Assembly: GCA_016788165.1 (NCBI GenBank)
Contig: JAEUTH010000016.1
Coordinates: forward strand, 1-64,000
DNA from: Bacteroidia bacterium
Lineage (GTDB): Bacteria; Bacteroidota; Bacteroidia; AKYH767-A; OLB10
DNA length: 64,000 nucleotides
Reading direction: 5' to 3'
Shown here: positions 9,075 to 18,045 of the stretch, piece by piece
Layout: each line of letters starts with the position of its first letter
Position numbering within the stretch: the first letter of the stretch is position 1
Made by a program: the position numbers and the translations under genes
The notes under the pieces: generated by a model
The model's database searches: none
Seen by the model: only the letters and a program-made list of their open reading frames with translations
What the model was told of the DNA's origin: nothing

Positions 9075-9986
9075 GTGGAAAAAATTATTGAAGTAAATAA
9101 TTTACAAAAAAGCTTCGGTTCATTTCAGGCAGTTACAAACATAAACATGCAAGTGTTTGCTGGCGATTGTTATGGATTTTTAGGGCCTAATGGCGCAGGC
9201 AAATCAACCACAATTCGCATGCTTACAGGTTTAATAAAACCTTCTGCCGGCACTGTTAGCGTTTTTGGATTACCGCTTCATCATCATAAAACAAACATAC
9301 TAAGTAAAGTTGGGGCCATAGTTGAAAAGCCCGATTTTTACAACTACCTGTCAGCTGAAAAAAACTTAGTTCTCTTTGCCAGAATATGTGGTTGTAATGT
9401 ACCTCAAAAACGCATTGATGAACTTTTTGACGTGGTAGGCTTAAATGGCCGCCAAAAAGATTTGGTAAAATCCTATTCACATGGCATGAAACAAAGATTA
9501 GGCATTGCACAGGTTTTACTTAATAATCCGCAATTGATAATACTTGACGAACCAACAACAGGTCTTGATCCGCAAGGCATAATTGACATCAGAAATTTGA
9601 TTAATTATTTAAGGCAACAAGGCAAAACCATTTTACTTTCGTCACATATATTAAGCGAAATTGAATTAATCAGCAACCGGATGATTATAATCAATAAAGG
9701 CCAAACCGTTATTGAAGGAAGTGTAACAGAATTATTATCAGAAAAAGCTTTGCATGTTACCATTGATGTTAATAAACCCGAAATGGCTATGCAATTATTA
9801 CAACAAAGCAAATTTGCTTTGGCACAAATTGAAATTGATGGCACAGCACTTAAGCTAAACATACCTAAAGACGATATAGCACAGGTAAATAAATTACTGG
9901 CACAAGCAAACTTGGATGTTTTTGAAATAAGTTTTAAACGCCCGTTGGAAAGTTATTTTTTAAAACTGACACATAACAACAAATAA
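9075..9986 (+). CDS. ABC transporter ATP-binding protein
   Basis: This is a cytoplasmic ATPase subunit of an ABC-2-type transporter, 303 residues, starting at a GTG at 9075, the first in-frame start before conserved sequence (VEKIIEVNNLQKSFG). Motifs are Walker A GPNGAGKST, Q-loop near VGAIVEKPDFYNYLSAEKNL, signature SHGMKQRLGIAQ and Walker B LIILDEPTTGLDPQG, followed by an H-loop (SSHIL). A C-terminal domain of about 80 residues follows, as in the CcmA/NatA/GldA-like branch. The permease gene begins 10 bases later. Substrate is unknown; a link to GldA of gliding motility is possible but unproven because gldF/gldG are not recognised here. Confidence 0.92.
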   Translation: MEKIIEVNNLQKSFGSFQAVTNINMQVFAGDCYGFLGPNGAGKSTTIRMLTGLIKPSAGTVSVFGLPLHHHKTNILSKVGAIVEKPDFYNYLSAEKNLVLFARICGCNVPQKRIDELFDVVGLNGRQKDLVKSYSHGMKQRLGIAQVLLNNPQLIILDEPTTGLDPQGIIDIRNLINYLRQQGKTILLSSHILSEIELISNRMIIINKGQTVIEGSVTELLSEKALHVTIDVNKPEMAMQLLQQSKFALAQIEIDGTALKLNIPKDDIAQVNKLLAQANLDVFEISFKRPLESYFLKLTHNNK

Positions 9987-9996
9987 AAATCCGAAA

Positions 9997-10839
9997 ATGT
10001 TTTTGAATTTATTATTGGTTGAGATTTATAAAATATGCATGAAACCGCGTAGCTATATCGGGTTTATAGCAATTGGTGCAATTGCTATGCTCATTCACAT
10101 TGCTATGTGGCTTGATGGGCGTGCTTACATAAGCATGGTAACCCAATCGCTCGAGCAATCATTTAATATTGAAGGAAACATATTAAATGGCAATTTGGTT
10201 TGTTTTATTATTTTACAAATGCTAATTATTCATGTACCCCTGTTGGTTGCTATGGTTACAGGTGATTTAATGAGTGGCGAAGCTGCATCGGGCTCGCTAA
10301 GATTATTGGCTACCAAACCCATTACCCGCAGTCAGATTGTGTGTAGCAAGTTCATAGCAGGTTTGGCTTACACATTAATACTTTTATTGTTTTTAGCAAT
10401 AGTTAGCTGGGGTGCAGCTTATTTTATTTTTGGCTCCGGTGATTTAGTTGTGCTTCGTTCTGATAGTTTGGTGATACTACAAGCCGATGATATAAATTGG
10501 CGCTTTGTTGCCGCTTTTATGCTGGCCTACCTATCGCTTATGCTTATAACATCGCTTTCATTTATGCTTAGTTGTTTCAGCAATAATTCAATTGGACCCA
10601 TTATTACCACCATGGCAATAATGATTTTATTTACGATTATTTGCTCACTCGAAATTCAATTGTTCGATAGTATTAAACCCTGGCTGTTTACTACACACAT
10701 GGCTAGCTGGCGTTTGTTTTTTGACAACCCGATAGAATGGCCCAAAATTTTAAATTCAATTTATATATTGGTAATACATGTAGTGTTGTTTTTTGGTATC
10801 AGTCTGTATCACTTTAACCGTAAAGATATTTTAGTTTAA
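9997..10839 (+). CDS. ABC-2 family transporter permease
   Basis: This 280-residue integral membrane protein has about six hydrophobic segments: near residues 17-38, 63-88, 118-150, 170-195, 203-222 and 250-270. It has the ABC-2 signature region VTGDLMSGEAASGSLRLLATKPITRSQIV, which marks the cytoplasmic loop that contacts the ATPase in this permease family. It sits between its ATPase (10-base gap) and the LolA-like gene (3-base gap). The pairing of this exporter with a periplasmic LolA-like protein may point to export or handling of an envelope component; that is inference from gene order. Confidence 0.88.
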   Translation: MFLNLLLVEIYKICMKPRSYIGFIAIGAIAMLIHIAMWLDGRAYISMVTQSLEQSFNIEGNILNGNLVCFIILQMLIIHVPLLVAMVTGDLMSGEAASGSLRLLATKPITRSQIVCSKFIAGLAYTLILLLFLAIVSWGAAYFIFGSGDLVVLRSDSLVILQADDINWRFVAAFMLAYLSLMLITSLSFMLSCFSNNSIGPIITTMAIMILFTIICSLEIQLFDSIKPWLFTTHMASWRLFFDNPIEWPKILNSIYILVIHVVLFFGISLYHFNRKDILV

Positions 10840-10842
10840 AGT

Positions 10843-11538
10843 ATGAAAACTATCTGGCTACTTTTTTTTAACTGCCTTGCAGTAATAACCTTTGCCCAAA
10901 ACAGTGCTTTTGATTTGATAAAAGATGTAAACCAAAAGTTTAAATCGGTTAATAGTTATATAGCTCAGGTACAGATTAAAACCGATGTGTCATTTATTAA
11001 AATGTTGCCGGTACAAGCCACCATTTACTTTAAGCAACCTGATAAATTACATTTAGAAAGTAAGGGCATAGCCATGTTGCCAAAACAAAGTCCACAGTTT
11101 TTCTTACACAACATCAACCAGAACGATTACCTGTGCATTGAGATTGATAAACAAATAATTGATGGTTATAATTGTAAAGGCATTAAAGTAATTCCACTAA
11201 ATGAAGGTTCGGATTTGGTATTGGCTACTTTATTTATTGACCCGCTAAATTTGGTACTACGTAAAGCACAAATAACCAGCCGTAGCAACGGCACCATACT
11301 AATGCTTTTTAAATATGATAAATATTTAAAACAACAATTACCTGATGCAGTTACATTTGAATTGGATGTAGCTAAATTTAAAATTCCGAAAGTAGTGGCT
11401 GCCGATCTTGAAAACACAAAAACAAATACGGACAATATAAAAAACAAACGTGGAACGGTAACTATTAACTACAAAAGCTATCAATTAAATGTACCAATAA
11501 GTGATACTTTTTTTGAGAAAGTAAACCATAAAAAATAA
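10843..11538 (+). CDS. LolA-like outer-membrane lipoprotein-sorting family protein
   Basis: This 231-residue exported protein has a signal peptide at residues 1-18 (MKTIWLLFFNCLAVITFA). The body has the LolA/LolB-like incomplete beta-barrel pattern: early helix with DLIKDVNQKFKSVNSYIAQVQIKTD, then PVQATIYFKQPDKLHLESKG, then LFIDPLNLVLRKAQI. It resembles the Bacteroidota LolA-like family rather than classical LolA, and lacks an obvious lipobox. The ATG is 3 bases after the permease stop. Role could be carrying a lipid or lipoprotein through the periplasm for the adjacent ABC system; this is not shown by the sequence alone. Confidence 0.75.
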   Translation: MKTIWLLFFNCLAVITFAQNSAFDLIKDVNQKFKSVNSYIAQVQIKTDVSFIKMLPVQATIYFKQPDKLHLESKGIAMLPKQSPQFFLHNINQNDYLCIEIDKQIIDGYNCKGIKVIPLNEGSDLVLATLFIDPLNLVLRKAQITSRSNGTILMLFKYDKYLKQQLPDAVTFELDVAKFKIPKVVAADLENTKTNTDNIKNKRGTVTINYKSYQLNVPISDTFFEKVNHKK

Positions 11539-11595
11539 TCGCAAACCATAGTCAGCTAACGTATTATCTTTAGTTATAAATCTCATTTGCAAAAA

Positions 11596-11626
11596 AAAAG
11601 GCCATGTAAAACTTACATGGCCTTTT
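11596..11626. terminator. Bidirectional terminator
   Basis: A perfect 14-base stem (AAAAGGCCATGTAA with TTACATGGCCTTTT, loop of 3) has an A run on the left and a T run on the right. It lies between the convergent ends of the LolA-like gene and the metalloprotease gene and can end transcription in both directions. Confidence 0.9.
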
Positions 11627-11644
11627 AATATGGATTAAACTAAA

Positions 11645-14185
11645 TTATTGTTTCACAAAAAGTTTCGTCATACTGGTTTCAGTACCAACTACCACTATGT
11701 GATATACGCCATTATTTAAATCTGAAATATTTAATAAAGTACTTGTACCATTAAATGATAGCTGTTTTACCAAACTACCTGTTACGTTGTAAACTTTAAC
11801 TTGATAGGTATCTTCATCATCAACATTTAAATTTAAAGTAGTTGTTGCAGGATTTGGCAATAAAGTAAGACTGCTTGCATTTTCGTTCGAATTAGCCAAA
11901 CGTGGTGTAGCTGTCATATTTAAAATATAGTCTTCAACTTCGCCATAGGTAAATGTACCACAAGTGGGAGGTGCTGCATTGTATTGCATACTTACGCGCA
12001 CTCTGGTAGGGCCTACCAATGCAGTTACAGGTATTGTTATCGACCCGATAAAACTATTGGTTGTACCGGTGCCGGCATAAGCTGTTTCACCCAAATCATC
12101 AAAATCGCCATCACGGTTAAAATCAACAAAAATGCTAACGGCCTCATTATACGTAGAAGTAGTAGTAAGGCTTATATTAAACGCAACTGATGCACCCAAA
12201 GCGGCAGAAGTACTTTGGCTTGTATAATCTGCATAACCACTATTATTGCCCGAAGTGTTGTTAATGCTGCCAAGGGTTACATTATTAATATACTCATACG
12301 ATGAGTTACTTCCATTACTTGCGCAATAACCGGTTGGCGGTAAAATGGCTGTAGTTGTAAATTTCTTTTTTGTTGACCATGTTGTCCAAGTTGCACCACA
12401 CTTAGCTTTAACCTGAAACTCATATTCTGTTACAGGCGTAAGTCCGGTTAAATTTCTGAAAGCTGTAGCAATATTGCCAATAGTCCATGTAGTTGTACCT
12501 ACCTGACGATAGCGTGTTTTATAATTAACAGCACCAACATAATCCGACCAGAAAATGCGCGCTGTAGAAGATGAAATATTATCGGCACCTAAACCAACCG
12601 GTACACCACAACCTGCTAAGCCTGAAGTTGTAAAGGTAGCCGGTGCTGAAAATGGCGAACAATCGGCCGATACACGCCAATCGTAAGCTGTGCTGCTTGT
12701 TAAACCAGAAAGCGCAGCGCTGTTGCTTGTTACAGTTCCTAAAAGGGTGTAAGTTGATGCTGTTGCCAATTTATATTCTACCGTATATTGGGTTGCACCA
12801 CTAACGGCATTCCAATTTAATGTAGCCGATGAAGATGTAATGGCCGTTGTATTTAAACCTGTTGGTGTTGAAGCACCGCTGCCTGTTAAACAAGTTGCTG
12901 TATTAACATTGTTTAAAAGTAAACCGCCCGGCTGCGGACCAAAACCCAAATTTAAATTAATACCCACCGATTGTTGATGACAATAACTCATGATGGTGCC
13001 ACCACCTGAAGGAATTCCGGGTAATGTACAACTGCCTTCAACAAAGCCCGAGCAACCATCAATGGCTGTATTGTTACCATTCCAAACGCAAGCATGTGTA
13101 TGACGCGAACCCATTAAATGACCCATTTCATGTGTAATTACCATTACTGTCCACGAATAAGTTGGAAATGGCGAATACGTAGTATAAATCATACTGGTAC
13201 AGTGTGCTTGTTGCTTATTGCATAAACCGCTAAAGCCTTGTGCAATACCACCACCTAAATTACGTGTAGTTAACAAGTTGGCCATATCGCCATTAAAAGT
13301 ACTTCCGGTTTGGGTTATAAATGCATTGTTAGTAGTACTTGTACTGGTGAATGATGCATAAGGGTCGGTTGCAGTCCAAACTTTAATTTCCGAAATTTCT
13401 ATGTTCATACCATCATTAGCATACAATGTACTTTTAACATTAAATATGCTGGTAACGTAATTCGAAGTGGTGGTTGTGTTCGAGCTAAATGCATTGTACA
13501 TTGCAAAATCAGCTTCATAATAGCATTTAACCGTTTTACAAACTACACTGCTGGTAGTATTGCCACCATTCTTCTCAATAGAAATGTCTGATTTCGAATC
13601 ACCGTCTGTAGTACTACAGTCAATGGCAGGCTTGTTAACAACAAGGTGATCGTTATATAAAAAATACTGATTGTGTTGATTGTTTACTTTACCTAAATTA
13701 AAATTGCCTTCGGCATTGCTAAACATAATCATAACATCATCATTAAAAATACTTACTGCTGCAATTGAATTAAAGTCGCCTTTAATTATACCTCGATAGT
13801 AAACACCTGGTGTGTAGCTTACCTGATTTTGGTTTTGTGTAGAAACCTTAAAATCGTTACTCAAAATGTTTTGCTTAACCACATCCAAAGTAAACGTGCG
13901 GCCATTAGCAGTTGGAATTTCTAAACTAACAGCAGTAGGTTTTGAGGCAAACAGATTACCTAGTTGTGTAGCATCCACAGTTAAACCTGTGCCATTATTT
14001 ACAAATTGCTCGGCATTGGCAACTGTTGTTAGTTTGAACAAATTAACGGGAGTAAAAACCGTTTTAAAGGTTTCGTTTTGAACCATAACCGATAAGCGAT
14101 TACGGTTTTGCGCATGTGCTAATGTTACGCCTAAGAGGCAAACAATTAAAACACTTTGTTGAAATAGAAGTTTGATTTTTTTCAT
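11645..14185 (-). CDS. Secreted reprolysin-like (M12B-type) zinc metalloprotease with T9SS signal
   Basis: This 846-residue protein has a signal peptide to about residue 25 (LLGVTLAHAQ). The propeptide-like N-terminal region is followed by a metzincin catalytic domain with the zinc motif HEMGHLMGSRH at about residue 350 (HExxHxxGxxH) and the cysteine-rich surroundings usual in reprolysins. A methionine-turn-like MSYCH follows about 35-40 residues later (TIMSYCHQQ). Two fibronectin type III domains follow (about 436-520 and 525-610), then a GEVED domain (about 627-755; ends TYGEVEDYIL), then the type A sorting domain (LLPNPATTTLNL). It is therefore a large exported protease of the kind Bacteroidota use on proteins outside the cell. 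It shares a bidirectional terminator with the gene opposite. Confidence 0.92.
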   Translation of the reverse strand: MKKIKLLFQQSVLIVCLLGVTLAHAQNRNRLSVMVQNETFKTVFTPVNLFKLTTVANAEQFVNNGTGLTVDATQLGNLFASKPTAVSLEIPTANGRTFTLDVVKQNILSNDFKVSTQNQNQVSYTPGVYYRGIIKGDFNSIAAVSIFNDDVMIMFSNAEGNFNLGKVNNQHNQYFLYNDHLVVNKPAIDCSTTDGDSKSDISIEKNGGNTTSSVVCKTVKCYYEADFAMYNAFSSNTTTTSNYVTSIFNVKSTLYANDGMNIEISEIKVWTATDPYASFTSTSTTNNAFITQTGSTFNGDMANLLTTRNLGGGIAQGFSGLCNKQQAHCTSMIYTTYSPFPTYSWTVMVITHEMGHLMGSRHTHACVWNGNNTAIDGCSGFVEGSCTLPGIPSGGGTIMSYCHQQSVGINLNLGFGPQPGGLLLNNVNTATCLTGSGASTPTGLNTTAITSSSATLNWNAVSGATQYTVEYKLATASTYTLLGTVTSNSAALSGLTSSTAYDWRVSADCSPFSAPATFTTSGLAGCGVPVGLGADNISSSTARIFWSDYVGAVNYKTRYRQVGTTTWTIGNIATAFRNLTGLTPVTEYEFQVKAKCGATWTTWSTKKKFTTTAILPPTGYCASNGSNSSYEYINNVTLGSINNTSGNNSGYADYTSQSTSAALGASVAFNISLTTTSTYNEAVSIFVDFNRDGDFDDLGETAYAGTGTTNSFIGSITIPVTALVGPTRVRVSMQYNAAPPTCGTFTYGEVEDYILNMTATPRLANSNENASSLTLLPNPATTTLNLNVDDEDTYQVKVYNVTGSLVKQLSFNGTSTLLNISDLNNGVYHIVVVGTETSMTKLFVKQ

Positions 14186-14275
14186 AAGTTTGTTTCGTTT
14201 ATGGCACGAATCTATAATTTAAAAAAGTATCTCCATTTAATTTTTTTCAATATTTAATCATCTAAAAACAACGTT

Positions 14276-14746
14276 ATGAAAAACTTACTTTTTACATTCT
14301 TTTTATTTACTGCTACTATTATTGCTAATGCCCAAATTGACTTAAACAAATTAGGTGGCGATGCCATTAAAGGTTTAGATATGGGCAACTTAAACATGGG
14401 CAGTGTTATTGGCGAATTAGGCAAAGGAATTAAACCCACTATGCTATCGGATGCATGGCAAAACAAAGTTGGCGACTGGACAAAAAATGTAGCTAATATT
14501 AAAGATGTGCCTGGTGCTGTAAAATCGCTTAGCGGTTTGGTTAAGAATATAAAGCCCGAGGCTTTTACATCGGGTTTTGCGGCATTAAAAGGCGATTGGC
14601 TTAAAAATCTTTCGCGTATTAAGGATATGACAGGCTTAGGCAACTCGTTAAAAACATTAATGGGTGGACTTAAACCTGAGGCGCTAACCAGCGACTTTCT
14701 TAAAAAACAAGTTAATTTGGGTAATGCTTTAAACTTGCTTAAATAA
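14276..14746 (+). CDS. Small secreted protein with 40-residue tandem repeats
   Basis: I do not recognise the family of this 156-residue protein. A signal peptide ends near residue 20 (FTATIIANAQ). After a glycine-rich stretch (21-51) come two complete 40-residue repeats, 52-91 and 92-131, and a partial third, 132-156. Shared positions in each unit are (I/L)KP at 1-3, GDW at 15-17, KN at 19-20, IKD at 24-26, G at 29, SL at 33-34 and L at 37. The units look helical and basic. No cysteine, sorting domain or lipobox is seen, so the mature protein is probably periplasmic or released. The gene is divergent from the metalloprotease, has its own terminator, and is preserved as an intact frame with a normal start, which supports that it is real. 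Confidence 0.75.
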   Translation: MKNLLFTFFLFTATIIANAQIDLNKLGGDAIKGLDMGNLNMGSVIGELGKGIKPTMLSDAWQNKVGDWTKNVANIKDVPGAVKSLSGLVKNIKPEAFTSGFAALKGDWLKNLSRIKDMTGLGNSLKTLMGGLKPEALTSDFLKKQVNLGNALNLLK

Positions 14747-14763
14747 ACAAACTGTAATAAAAT

Positions 14764-14792
14764 AAAAAAGCCTCCACATAGGGGGCTTTTTT
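14764..14792 (+). terminator. Rho-independent terminator
   Basis: AAAAAGCCTCC pairs with GGGGGCTTTTT (one T-G wobble) around a 5-base loop, then T-rich sequence. It starts 18 bases after the repeat-protein stop. Confidence 0.8.
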
Positions 14793-14866
14793 ATTTACAG
14801 TTAATATAGATGTTTGTAAAATGTATTTTGAAATTATAAAGCACCTTTCAAAAAAATAAAGTTGCC

Positions 14867-15202
14867 ATGTCAAACAAAAACAAATTGCTTAACGGTGTTG
14901 TATATTCAACCAATAAATCCTATCAATATGAAACCAATGAAGCTAACCCCGTTGAAACATTACCTCCCAACAAACAAATTTTAAAAATCAGGCTCGAAAC
15001 CAAACACCGTGGCGGTAAAGAGGCTACTGTAATTTCAAACTTTGTGGGACTTGACAATGATGCCGAAAAACTTGCTAAAATTCTAAAAACAAAATGTGGT
15101 GTGGGCGGCAGTTATAAAGATGGCGAAATTATTATACAAGGCGATATGCGTAATCGCATAAAATTATTGCTTATTGAAATGGGTTATCAAACAAAAGGAT
15201 AA
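14867..15202 (+). CDS. SUI1/YciH-family translation factor
   Basis: This is a 111-residue eIF1/SUI1-fold protein of the bacterial YciH type. The core reads LKIRLETKHRGGKEATVISNF, then KTKCGVGGSYKDGEIIIQGD, then the closing (R)IKLLLIEMGY, as in other members. In bacteria such proteins are thought to influence start-codon fidelity or stress-time initiation; no direct role can be read here. The stop is 6 bases before asnB, so the two genes are almost certainly one transcript. The association with an amidotransferase rather than ribosomal genes is notable. Confidence 0.92.
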   Translation: MSNKNKLLNGVVYSTNKSYQYETNEANPVETLPPNKQILKIRLETKHRGGKEATVISNFVGLDNDAEKLAKILKTKCGVGGSYKDGEIIIQGDMRNRIKLLLIEMGYQTKG

Positions 15203-15208
15203 TATAGT

Positions 15209-17107
15209 ATGTGTGGAATAGTTGCAGCCATAGCTTTTACCGAAGCCGGTAAAAACAAACTTGGTTTAATTGATAAAGCTACAGAAAAGTTAGCTAAACG
15301 TGGACCCGATGCGCAAGGCATTTACCATCATAACCACATTGCAATTGGCCACAGGCGATTATCAATAATTGATACAAGCCAACAAGCATCGCAGCCCATG
15401 TTTGATAATAGTAGCAGGTATGTAATTGCATTTAATGGCGAGTTTTTTAACTATCAGCAATATCGAAAACAACTGATATCGCAAGGCTTTACATTAAACA
15501 ACCTAAGCGATACGGAAGTATTGCTTCAGCTTTACATACAAGAAGGCGAAAAATTTTTAGAAAAAATAAACGGCTTTTTTGCTTTAATTATATATGATAC
15601 CGTAACACAAACAGTCTTTATTGCACGCGACCGTATGGGCGTTAAGCCTTTGTATTTGTATGAAGATGACGACAACTTGATTTTAGCTTCTGAGCTTAAA
15701 AGTATAATAGCTTTCGGAATCCCAAGAACAATTGACAAAGCATCGCTGTTTACCTACTTACAACTAAATTACATACCTGCACCCAACACCATTTTTGAGT
15801 CGGTTCGAAAAATGATGCCCGGGCATTATTTAAAAGTTGATATTAAGCGTCAACATGAAATCAGGCAGCCTACTTTTGCATTTGAACAGTTATATTATGA
15901 AATTAAACAGAACCCATCTGATATTAATTATCACCAGGCTGTTACACAGTTCCAAAATGTACTTACACAAAGTGTAACAAAACGTTTAATTGCCGATGTG
16001 CCAATTGGTGCTTTTTTAAGTGGTGGTATTGACTCGTCAATTATTACAGGTATTGCTGCACAACAAACCAAAAACCTGAATACTTTCTCGATAGGCTTTA
16101 GCGATGCGCCTCACTTTGACGAAACCTATTTTGCAAATTTGGTTGCAAAAAAACATCAAACAAACCATACCGTTTTTAATGTAACCCAAAAAAATCTCTT
16201 CGAAATTCTTAACGATGTATTGGATTACACCGATGAACCATTTGCCGACTCATCGGCCTTAAATGTTTTTATTCTGAGTAAGCTTACACGTCAAAAAGCC
16301 ACGGTTGCTTTAAGTGGCGATGGTGCTGACGAAATATTTGCAGGCTACCAAAAACACCGTGCCGAATGGATACTGCAAAACGAACCACAAAAAACACAGG
16401 CTATAAATATTGCTGCCGGTTTGCTAAAAAGTTTTTCGGGGTCAAGAAACAGTAAGTTGGGTAATAAAATAAGACAAATACACCGCTTGGCCGAAGGAAG
16501 CAGACTTAATACTGCCAATCGTTATTGGCGTTGGTGCAGTTTGGCATCAACCTTACAAGCCGAAAAACTTATGCCTTTAAGTGCATCCCAATTTTTAAAA
16601 TATAACAACAGAAAAAACAAGATTATTAAAAACATAGGCATTGACTTTAATGATATATTATTAACCGATATGCAATTGGTTTTACCTAACGATATGTTGT
16701 ATAAGGTTGATATGATGAGTATGGCTAATGGGCTGGAAGTTCGTACGCCATTCTTAGATTTTGAATTGGTTGATTTTGCATTTACACTCCCTGCAAATTA
16801 TAAAATTGACCGGTTTAATCAGAAAAAAATACTTAAGGATGCGTTTAAACATTTACTGCCTGATGAAATTTTAAAACGAAGTAAAAAGGGATTTGAAGTA
16901 CCATTACTTACCTGGTTTCAAACCGATTTAAAAACTACTATAAATGAGTTATTGGATGATACTTTCATATTAGAACAAGGTCTTTTTAATATTATAGAAG
17001 TTCAGCATCTTAAAAGGCAATTATTTTCGAACAACCCTGGCGAAATTCAAGGACGTATATGGGCATTAATAGTTTTCCAACATTGGTATAAAAAGTTTTT
17101 TCTTTAA
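15209..17107 (+). CDS. asnB: Asparagine synthase (glutamine-hydrolysing) family amidotransferase
   Basis: This 632-residue enzyme has an N-terminal class II glutaminase domain with catalytic Cys2 (MCGIVA) and RGPDAQGIYHHNHIAIGHRRLSI substrate residues. The C-terminal ATP-pyrophosphatase synthase domain carries the PP-loop LSGGIDSS near residue 270, followed by TFSIGF and ALSGDGADEIFAGY. It transfers ammonia from glutamine to an acyl-adenylate. By sequence it could make asparagine, but similar proteins act on sugars in capsule and exopolysaccharide loci. The two following genes encode a DUF3473 deacetylase and a GNAT acetyltransferase, which favours a polysaccharide role. A second paralogue lies at 59567-61402. 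Start ATG is fixed by the catalytic cysteine. Confidence 0.93.
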   Translation: MCGIVAAIAFTEAGKNKLGLIDKATEKLAKRGPDAQGIYHHNHIAIGHRRLSIIDTSQQASQPMFDNSSRYVIAFNGEFFNYQQYRKQLISQGFTLNNLSDTEVLLQLYIQEGEKFLEKINGFFALIIYDTVTQTVFIARDRMGVKPLYLYEDDDNLILASELKSIIAFGIPRTIDKASLFTYLQLNYIPAPNTIFESVRKMMPGHYLKVDIKRQHEIRQPTFAFEQLYYEIKQNPSDINYHQAVTQFQNVLTQSVTKRLIADVPIGAFLSGGIDSSIITGIAAQQTKNLNTFSIGFSDAPHFDETYFANLVAKKHQTNHTVFNVTQKNLFEILNDVLDYTDEPFADSSALNVFILSKLTRQKATVALSGDGADEIFAGYQKHRAEWILQNEPQKTQAINIAAGLLKSFSGSRNSKLGNKIRQIHRLAEGSRLNTANRYWRWCSLASTLQAEKLMPLSASQFLKYNNRKNKIIKNIGIDFNDILLTDMQLVLPNDMLYKVDMMSMANGLEVRTPFLDFELVDFAFTLPANYKIDRFNQKKILKDAFKHLLPDEILKRSKKGFEVPLLTWFQTDLKTTINELLDDTFILEQGLFNIIEVQHLKRQLFSNNPGEIQGRIWALIVFQHWYKKFFL

Positions 17108-17193
17108 AATTTTGTTCAATTAATTATGAGTTTATTTATTGTGCAATAATTACCACTCACAACCTACCTAAATTTTTTAATTCCACCAGCACT

Positions 17194-18045
17194 ATGAATG
17201 CTTTTACCATTGACTTTGAAGATTGGTATCAAGGCGTTGAACTGCCGTATAGCGATTGGCCCAAATATGAAAAGCGTGTCGAAATTGGCTTCTATAAGAT
17301 TTTTGAGATGTTGAATCAAAAAAATATAAAAGCAACTTGGTTTACATTGGGTTGGGTTGCGCAAAACTACCCGCACCTTATAAAGGAACTACATAATGCC
17401 GGCCATGAATTAGCATCGCATGGCTACAAACATGATTTAGCTTATAAGCTAACACCGGAAATGTTTAAAGAAGATGTTTCAAAAACAAAAAAAATTATTG
17501 AAGATCTCACCGGTCAGCCTTTGGTTGCCTACCGTGCCCCATTTTTTAGTATTACCAGCAACAATTTGTGGGCTTTAGAAATTTTATCTGAAACCGGCTA
17601 TCAAATTGACTGTTCGGTATCGCCCATAAAAACATGGCGCTATGGTATTAGCAAATGCCCCGATAAAATTTTTGAACTTACCGATGCAAAAATTACCCTG
17701 TTTCCAATATCACCTTTTTATGCATTTACCAAACGATGGGCAATTGGTGGTGCTTATTTTAGATTGTTACCTTATGGTTTAACAAAACGAGGTATTGAAA
17801 AACGCATCAGCCAAAAACAATACACCATGTTTTACATACATCCTTGGGAGTATGACGAACACCACCCCATAATAAATATTGATAGAAAAACCAAGTTTAC
17901 TCATTATACCAACCTAAGTAAAACGGTTCACAACACCCGGCAATTATTAAACGATTTTACCTTTGATACCGTAAGTAATGTAGTTGCAAATTATAAACAA
18001 AACCATGTTGTCGAACAGTTTACCATTAAGGTTTTGCAAGGCTGA
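17194..18045 (+). CDS. Polysaccharide deacetylase with DUF3473 tail
   Basis: This 283-residue NodB-fold enzyme belongs to the carbohydrate esterase 4 group. Motif 1 is the variant TIDFEDWYQ (metal and base aspartates), motif 2 is HELASHGYKHDL (metal histidines), and motif 3 is YRAPFFS. The C-terminal third, with WRYGI..CP and YIHPWEYD near residue 225, matches the DUF3473 extension found in deacetylases of exopolysaccharide loci. It would remove N- or O-acetyl groups from a glycan, probably in the cytoplasm or periplasm; no signal peptide is seen. It lies 86 bases after asnB and its 3' end overlaps the next gene by 41 bases. Confidence 0.92.
   Translation: MNAFTIDFEDWYQGVELPYSDWPKYEKRVEIGFYKIFEMLNQKNIKATWFTLGWVAQNYPHLIKELHNAGHELASHGYKHDLAYKLTPEMFKEDVSKTKKIIEDLTGQPLVAYRAPFFSITSNNLWALEILSETGYQIDCSVSPIKTWRYGISKCPDKIFELTDAKITLFPISPFYAFTKRWAIGGAYFRLLPYGLTKRGIEKRISQKQYTMFYIHPWEYDEHHPIINIDRKTKFTHYTNLSKTVHNTRQLLNDFTFDTVSNVVANYKQNHVVEQFTIKVLQG

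Noticed and set aside
9075-10839. Gliding motility gldA/gldF identity for the ABC genes
   Set aside because: The ATPase is generic and gldG is missing; the permease does not show a clear GldF signature, so only the general call is made.
14254-14643. Open frame of 129 residues on the minus strand opposite the repeat-protein gene
   Set aside because: It overlaps the start and body of an intact gene with a signal peptide, its composition looks like a reverse-strand shadow, and it has no start context or homologous motif.
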